Assembly (NCBI GenBank): GCA_030642635.1
Contig: DAOWNK010000124.1
Coordinates: forward strand, 1 to 8,871
Source of the DNA: Pirellulales bacterium
GTDB taxonomy: Bacteria; Planctomycetota; Planctomycetia; Pirellulales; Thermoguttaceae
Direction of reading: 5' to 3'
Length of the DNA: 8,871 bases
Shown here in pieces: positions 5,776-8,871 of this stretch. A program made the position numbers and the translations under genes. Positions within the stretch are counted from its first letter, which is position 1, and every line of letters begins with the position of its first letter. The notes beneath the pieces were generated by a model. The model did no database searches. It was given only the letters and a program-made list of their open reading frames with translations, and was not told where the DNA came from.

Positions 5776-7047
5776 GACATTTTCCTTTCTTTTTAAGGAG
5801 TGTAGTGAAGTGAATTGCCGTGTTAATCCGCTTTCGCGGTTTCCTTGTCGCATCCTCCGGACGCCCCACCGGTGCAGCATCAACGCAACGCCGCCGGCGC
5901 ACAGGAGGATTATCGTTCTGGGTTCCGGGGTACTCTGCGGCGTTCCGCCGCCGGTGCCGGTCCAATTCGCACCGAGGGCGTAGAAGTCAAGCTGGTCGAC
6001 ATCGCCGTCCCCGTCAAAGTCACCCTCCGGCCAGATCTTGCCCGAACCGGGCGCATGGCCCGTCCAGTTAGCGCCGAGGGCGTAGAAATCCTGCTGGTCA
6101 ACGTCGGCGTCGGCGTCGGCGTCGCCGGACGCCGCAATGGTTACCGTAAGGCCGGGAAGATAGTCATCCGCCGGAAGCAGATGGAAGTTAGGATCATACA
6201 TACCCGGCTCCGCAGTCATGTAGTCCTTGCTGCAAAAGCACCAGCCCCAGGCGTAGTCGTCGGGGAATGCCGGGTCGGGGCTGCCGGACCATCCGCCCAG
6301 GTCGTGGATACGGATGCCGTTGTTGGCTATGTAGCCCTCGTCCTCCTCCGGCAGGACCCACCGCCTGACAAATTCCTTCAGTTCCACCTCTGCCCAACCG
6401 TCGGGGTTGAGCTGCCCGAGGTTTCCTCCCCAGTTCTCCGGCACGCCGGGGCCACCGCTGTGGATGAACGTGGCAGTTGGATCGCCGGGATTCAAGCCGT
6501 GCTGCTGGTAGTGGTACGTGTCGTGGCCGCCGACGTCGCCCGGATCGTAGATGTTCGGAGGGTTTGGAGGATATCCCTGACCTTCTACGGTGCCGTCGAT
6601 ATAGCCATTCGCATAGCCACCCGCCTCCGTCCAATAGGGAAACCAATCTGGCGGATCGTCCTCATCATAATACGGGTGATTATCTCCCCACGTTCGCAGG
6701 GCCAATACCTGTGCCCGCTGCGTGGTGCCGGCCGGCGCCATCGGTTGGCACATCATGGCCGTTTCATCGCACTGACCGGTGTAAGCGCTGAATTCGCCCG
6801 AGACGATCCTGTATTGGACCGCGGGGATCGACTCGATCTCACTCAGGCCGAACCGGAAGAGGGCTTCCGCGCCGACCCAATTCCATGATTTGGCGGCTGT
6901 TCTGTCCGGGTAGCCGCCATTGATACCATGGCCGTGCAGGATGTACGTGTCGACCTCCACGGGACAGACGACGGTTGCCGCGTGCGCGGCCAACGACAGC
7001 AGGCACACGACCGCAGCGGCAATTACGACGTTTTTGAACTTCAACAT
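5083..7047 (-). CDS. Double PEP-CTERM preprotein: DNRLRE-dockerin-PEP-CTERM joined to a second PEP-CTERM protein
   Basis: One 654-residue open frame that encodes two complete exported proteins in series. Residues 1-23 are a signal peptide (ends AHA). Residues 26-302 form a DNRLRE-like domain beginning CPVEVDTY. Residues 308-330 and 342-364 are two dockerin/EF-hand-like repeats ending DFYALGANWTG. A PEP-CTERM tail follows: TPEP at 373-376, a hydrophobic helix to about 391, then a basic end around 393-400. Some 25 residues later Met425 starts a second signal peptide (MRGILILLAVVSLAV, ends ASA), an unrecognised 180-residue domain, and a second PEP-CTERM tail (IPEPGTIALL, helix, FRRRKRQR). The start at 7047 has AGGAG 6 bases upstream. 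The fused form would carry an internal signal peptide and two sorting signals, which is not biologically sensible as a single mature product. Most likely these are two genes whose intervening stop was lost, or there is a sequence error at about 5776-5870. Confidence 0.8.
   Translation of the reverse strand: MLKFKNVVIAAAVVCLLSLAAHAATVVCPVEVDTYILHGHGINGGYPDRTAAKSWNWVGAEALFRFGLSEIESIPAVQYRIVSGEFSAYTGQCDETAMMCQPMAPAGTTQRAQVLALRTWGDNHPYYDEDDPPDWFPYWTEAGGYANGYIDGTVEGQGYPPNPPNIYDPGDVGGHDTYHYQQHGLNPGDPTATFIHSGGPGVPENWGGNLGQLNPDGWAEVELKEFVRRWVLPEEDEGYIANNGIRIHDLGGWSGSPDPAFPDDYAWGWCFCSKDYMTAEPGMYDPNFHLLPADDYLPGLTVTIAASGDADADADVDQQDFYALGANWTGHAPGSGKIWPEGDFDGDGDVDQLDFYALGANWTGTGGGTPQSTPEPRTIILLCAGGVALMLHRWGVRRMRQGNRESGLTRQFTSLHSLKRKENVMRGILILLAVVSLAVSPASAATTITWDVDVADNGDGSSRYLFKAMTDDRAIVGFTARFHCSEIIAQLLGDPTPGQTGGPVQIDKFADAAMANIFDPGYDWNKDSFVWSAFDFVPAAWAEGDNFYGSSGSTPGNSGFAGSSPPWDEDQGKGSFVELVQLVAPSGLDFQTAIGEGDFGYRGNLGLWEGPGIPVVETDAPFGIPEPGTIALLGSGGFALLWLAFRRRKRQRIT
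5783..5786 (-). promoter_or_regulatory. Internal ribosome binding site before ATG 5775
   Basis: The AGGA core of AAAGGAA lies 7 bases before ATG 5775, inside the long frame. It supports separate translation of the second PEP-CTERM protein. Confidence 0.55.
5956..6126 (-). repeat. Duplicated dockerin-like coding repeats with hexanucleotide tract
   Basis: Two 23-codon direct repeats (6058-6126 and 5956-6024) encode calcium-loop-like segments D-x-D-x-D-V-D followed by QQDFYALGANW or QLDFYALGANW. The second loop reads DGDGDVD, typical of dockerin type I or EF-hand loops. The first reads DADADADVD and is encoded by a GTCGGC tandem tract on the plus strand (6103-6123). In planctomycetes such dockerin repeats are common in exported proteins without any cellulosome. 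Confidence 0.7.
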
Positions 7048-7053
7048 GGTTTT

Positions 7054-7058
7054 CTCCT
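7054..7058 (-). promoter_or_regulatory. Ribosome binding site of the double PEP-CTERM frame
   Basis: AGGAG within AAAAAGGAG, 6 bases before ATG 7047. It fixes this start firmly. Confidence 0.75.
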
Positions 7059-7089
7059 TTTTGGGTTGGTTTCAGTTTGTTTAGATAAG

Positions 7090-7125
7090 GGGGCGTCGCC
7101 GGCGAAACCGGCACGGCGACGCCCC
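7090..7125. repeat. 12-bp GC-rich hairpin between the PEP-CTERM genes
   Basis: GGGGCGTCGCCG (7090-7101) and CGGCGACGCCCC (7114-7125) are a perfect inverted repeat with a 12-base loop, 8 bp after the stop of the DNRLRE protein. On the minus strand it is followed by CTTATCTAAAC, not by a T run, so it is not a standard intrinsic terminator. It more likely protects the 3' end of the upstream message or reduces read-through into the next gene. Confidence 0.65.
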
Positions 7126-7133
7126 GTGGTTGT

Positions 7134-8441
7134 TTATCCCCGACGAGAGGATCGGTAACGCTTCAAACCAATCAAACCAATCAAGGCAAGACCGCTTGCC
7201 AGGAGCACGAACGTGCCCGGCTCGGGAACAACGTTGACTTGCAGGTACGGGTGGTAGTTGGCGTCATCACTCTGGATGGAATCCCAGTACCACACGTATT
7301 CACCTGGATCGGAATCATCCTGGAACTCGATCCCGTTGTTTACGTAGGTGCCGTCGAGCCAATCTTTGACGATCTGCGTGATATCCGCCTCGGCCCAGGT
7401 ATCGGGCCCCGTATCGCTGCTTACCGTATAGTCGAGACCGAACGCACTCGGTCTGCTGCAACTGTAGTCAACGACGCCATGGGCGCCGGGATCGCCGGGA
7501 GTCTCTCCGAGAAGGAGCTCTTCGGTCAACAGCACGCTGTCATCCAGAGCGCGGATGGTCGCCGTGAACTCCGTTTCCGCCGGGGCGGTGTCCGGACTCA
7601 TCGGACCGCCGTCGGAGTCAAGTCGGTGGAACTTGAACTTGGCCGAGAGCACGTCGTCCGCATCGTATCCATCCAGCGCCCCCAGATCGAACTTGAGCAT
7701 CCCCGGAATGGTCAGCGAGTCCTCCATCGACTTGACTACGGTGTTGATCGGATAGCCGAATCCGCACGGGCCGCCCATTGGCACCGCGTAGGTGTCAACG
7801 TCCACCGGGCAGACTATCCCTCTTGTCCCGGTCGGAGTACCCGTAAGCTTGGGGCTTATCCCATTTGGGTTGGGGTCCGGCAGGCCGGCGAAGTAAGGAT
7901 GGTTGTAGTGGTTCGGATGTGGTACGTCGTTCCATCCGATGACCGCCAGGCCGTAGTTGTCGCCCGCGATCCACTCGTTGACAATGGGAGCGATGTTCCA
8001 ACTGTACGAACCCGCGCCGGTAAGGTCCGCAGCGGCAACCGCACTGCCCACGATGTGGGTGTTCTTAAACTCCGTGACGTTGGCGGCGGTAATGCCCGCT
8101 ACATCCGCGTCCACCCTGTACATGGTAACTTCCATGGGGTTTGCCGGGGTGAGATCCCCGTACATGTCCTTGTAGCACTCCAGCGACAGCCACGCATCGT
8201 CAACCGGCGCGTCAGGTAGTTCACCGAACTTCATCCAGCCGAATGCCCACATGCTTTCATTGGCGGGCGAATTGCCGGTCAGGAAGTAATTTTTGCTGCT
8301 CGGAGGCGTTTGATACGCCATCCAGCCGCCCATGAACGTATAGCCGGTGTTGGAGCAATTACCGAGACTCTGCGCCAAAGCGGCTGATGGGACGGAAGCG
8401 CAAACAGCAGCAATCAAACAACTAATCAGTAACTTTCTCAT
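7134..8441 (-). CDS. PEP-CTERM protein with two DNRLRE-like domains
   Basis: A 435-residue exported protein. Signal peptide 1-23 (ends ALA). The first DNRLRE-like domain spans roughly 27-200, with WNIAPIVNEWIAGDNYGLAV (148-167) as its C-terminal hallmark. The second begins CPVDVDTY at 211-218 and contains MLKFDLGAL, then TWAEADITQIVKDWLDGTY (348-366) with NNGI, and YHPYLQV. The PEP-CTERM tail is VPEPGTFVLL (405-414), a hydrophobic helix to about 425 and KRYRSSRRG. The second domain is clearly related to the DNRLRE domain of the next gene (CPVxVDTY; NNGI), so the neighbours are paralogues. DNRLRE domains are beta-sandwich modules, some linked to carbohydrate binding. ATG 8441 is chosen because AGGAG lies 8 bases upstream; an in-frame TTG at 8486 would spoil the signal peptide. 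Function beyond surface exposure is unknown. Confidence 0.9.
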   Translation of the reverse strand: MRKLLISCLIAAVCASVPSAALAQSLGNCSNTGYTFMGGWMAYQTPPSSKNYFLTGNSPANESMWAFGWMKFGELPDAPVDDAWLSLECYKDMYGDLTPANPMEVTMYRVDADVAGITAANVTEFKNTHIVGSAVAAADLTGAGSYSWNIAPIVNEWIAGDNYGLAVIGWNDVPHPNHYNHPYFAGLPDPNPNGISPKLTGTPTGTRGIVCPVDVDTYAVPMGGPCGFGYPINTVVKSMEDSLTIPGMLKFDLGALDGYDADDVLSAKFKFHRLDSDGGPMSPDTAPAETEFTATIRALDDSVLLTEELLLGETPGDPGAHGVVDYSCSRPSAFGLDYTVSSDTGPDTWAEADITQIVKDWLDGTYVNNGIEFQDDSDPGEYVWYWDSIQSDDANYHPYLQVNVVPEPGTFVLLASGLALIGLIGLKRYRSSRRG

Positions 8442-8449
8442 CTTACTTT

Positions 8450-8454
8450 CTCCT
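8450..8454 (-). promoter_or_regulatory. Ribosome binding site that sets the start at 8441
   Basis: AGGAG within CAGGAG, 8 bases before ATG 8441. It decides against the in-frame TTG 45 bases further upstream. Confidence 0.75.
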
Positions 8455-8787
8455 GTTGAATAGAAGTTTACGAAACGAAAAAACAAACACTCTTCGAACC
8501 GAAGTTTTTCTTTGCAGGCAGTCCCTCCTTTCTTTCAGCGCCCTCAACCAGCGAACATTCAATCCTGACTTGAATAGCTGTATCGGCGCAACGCTTCGCC
8601 GGCGCACCATGCTCCGCCGACGTATCGGCGGCGGCTAAACGCAGCAGTCGTAGTTTATCGCCAATATCCACGAAACCCCCCCCATTTAACTGTCAAATCA
8701 GTGATGAAGGTCCACAAAAAGCGGACATTTATTGCGGAGCAACCGCGAGAGAGTTCGCAAAGGGTGTGCTTTTGGCGCGCCGAATGA
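8455..8787. other. Leader/intergenic region of the DNRLRE gene
   Basis: There is no supportable gene; a 67-codon minus-strand frame (8468-8671) has no recognisable features. The region holds GC-rich hairpins CGGCG/CGCCG (8584-8601) and CCGCCGA/TCGGCGG (8614-8631). It also holds a C8 run (8676-8683) and, on the minus strand, TTGACA (8696-8691), which could be a -35 box for the PEP-CTERM genes, although no good -10 sits at 16-18 bases. A small hairpin CTTCG/CGAAG followed by TTTTTCTTT (8492-8513, plus strand) looks terminator-like but has no plus-strand gene to end. Confidence 0.45.
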
Positions 8788-8816
8788 TTGACAGCCGCGT
8801 CGGGTGAAGCTACACT
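8788..8816 (+). promoter_or_regulatory. Candidate sigma-70-type promoter pointing out of the window
   Basis: TTGACA (8788-8793), a 17-base spacer and TACACT (8811-8816) match the -35 fully and the -10 at four of six positions, with ideal spacing. It would transcribe rightwards into sequence beyond 8871, implying a divergent gene next to the PEP-CTERM cluster. Sigma-70 rules are only approximately valid in planctomycetes, so this is a moderate guess. Confidence 0.4.
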
Positions 8817-8871
8817 TTCTTTGCGGCAACCATCTGTGGTTGTCCGTACCGCCGGCGGTCGAGGCTGGTGC

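Noticed and set aside
5845..6888. Plus-strand open frame of about 347 codons opposite the dockerin/DNRLRE protein
   Set aside because: It is the antisense shadow of a well-supported gene; its valine- and arginine-rich product has no recognisable motif.
7239..8219. Plus-strand open frame of about 326 codons opposite the two-domain PEP-CTERM protein
   Set aside because: Antisense shadow. The minus strand has signal peptide, domain motifs, PEP-CTERM tail and ribosome binding site.
8442..8486. N-terminal extension of the two-DNRLRE protein from a TTG
   Set aside because: It lacks a ribosome binding site and masks a clear signal peptide; ATG 8441 has AGGAG at 8 bases.
8492..8513. CTTCG/CGAAG hairpin followed by TTTTTCTTT on the plus strand
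   Set aside because: Five-base stem with a three-base loop and no plus-strand gene upstream; probably chance.
1..8871. CRISPR array, rRNA, toxin-antitoxin or defence genes
   Set aside because: No regularly spaced repeats, no rRNA-like conserved stretches and no matching proteins were seen; the genes are envelope and surface proteins.

Overview
The window looks like chromosomal DNA from a planctomycete, most likely of the Pirellulales or a related order. The evidence is a DUF1559 pseudopilin-like protein, a small lipoprotein of the type that usually accompanies DUF1559 genes, exported proteins with PEP-CTERM sorting tails, DNRLRE domains and dockerin-type repeats, and intergenic DNA rich in long inverted repeats. 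This assignment comes from gene content; no marker gene is present.

All convincing genes lie on the minus strand, so the window reads from right to left. At 7134-8441 is an exported PEP-CTERM protein with two DNRLRE-like domains. After a strong GC-rich hairpin comes 5083-7047, a single open frame that joins two complete PEP-CTERM preproteins. The first is DNRLRE plus dockerin plus PEP-CTERM. The second has its own ribosome binding site, start codon, signal peptide and PEP-CTERM tail, and begins at 5775. The first has no stop codon of its own. The spacer 4855-5082 holds a near-perfect 32-bp inverted repeat and a second, looser one. Then come a DUF4198 protein whose predicted mature N-terminus is histidine (4003-4854), the DUF1559 protein (3068-3964), a 95-bp inverted repeat built from GGGGCTA-like units, a small lipoprotein (2407-2862), a terminator-like hairpin with a T6 run that abuts the next ribosome binding site, and a ChaN-type haem-binding protein (1355-2314).

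All the products are predicted to be exported: surface proteins from the right half, and periplasmic or envelope proteins from the left half. DUF4198 and ChaN families are both tied to metal or haem handling, so the left half may be a small metal-related envelope cluster. That is inference.

The left 1.35 kb has no convincing intact gene. It holds signs of a decayed integration site: an 11-6-11 palindrome of the kind used by tyrosine recombinases, the 3' end of a tRNA-like sequence with a consensus T-loop, and an antisense frame resembling the C-terminal tail of a planctomycete integrase. The rightmost 430 bp are also non-coding; they carry a candidate plus-strand promoter that points out of the window.
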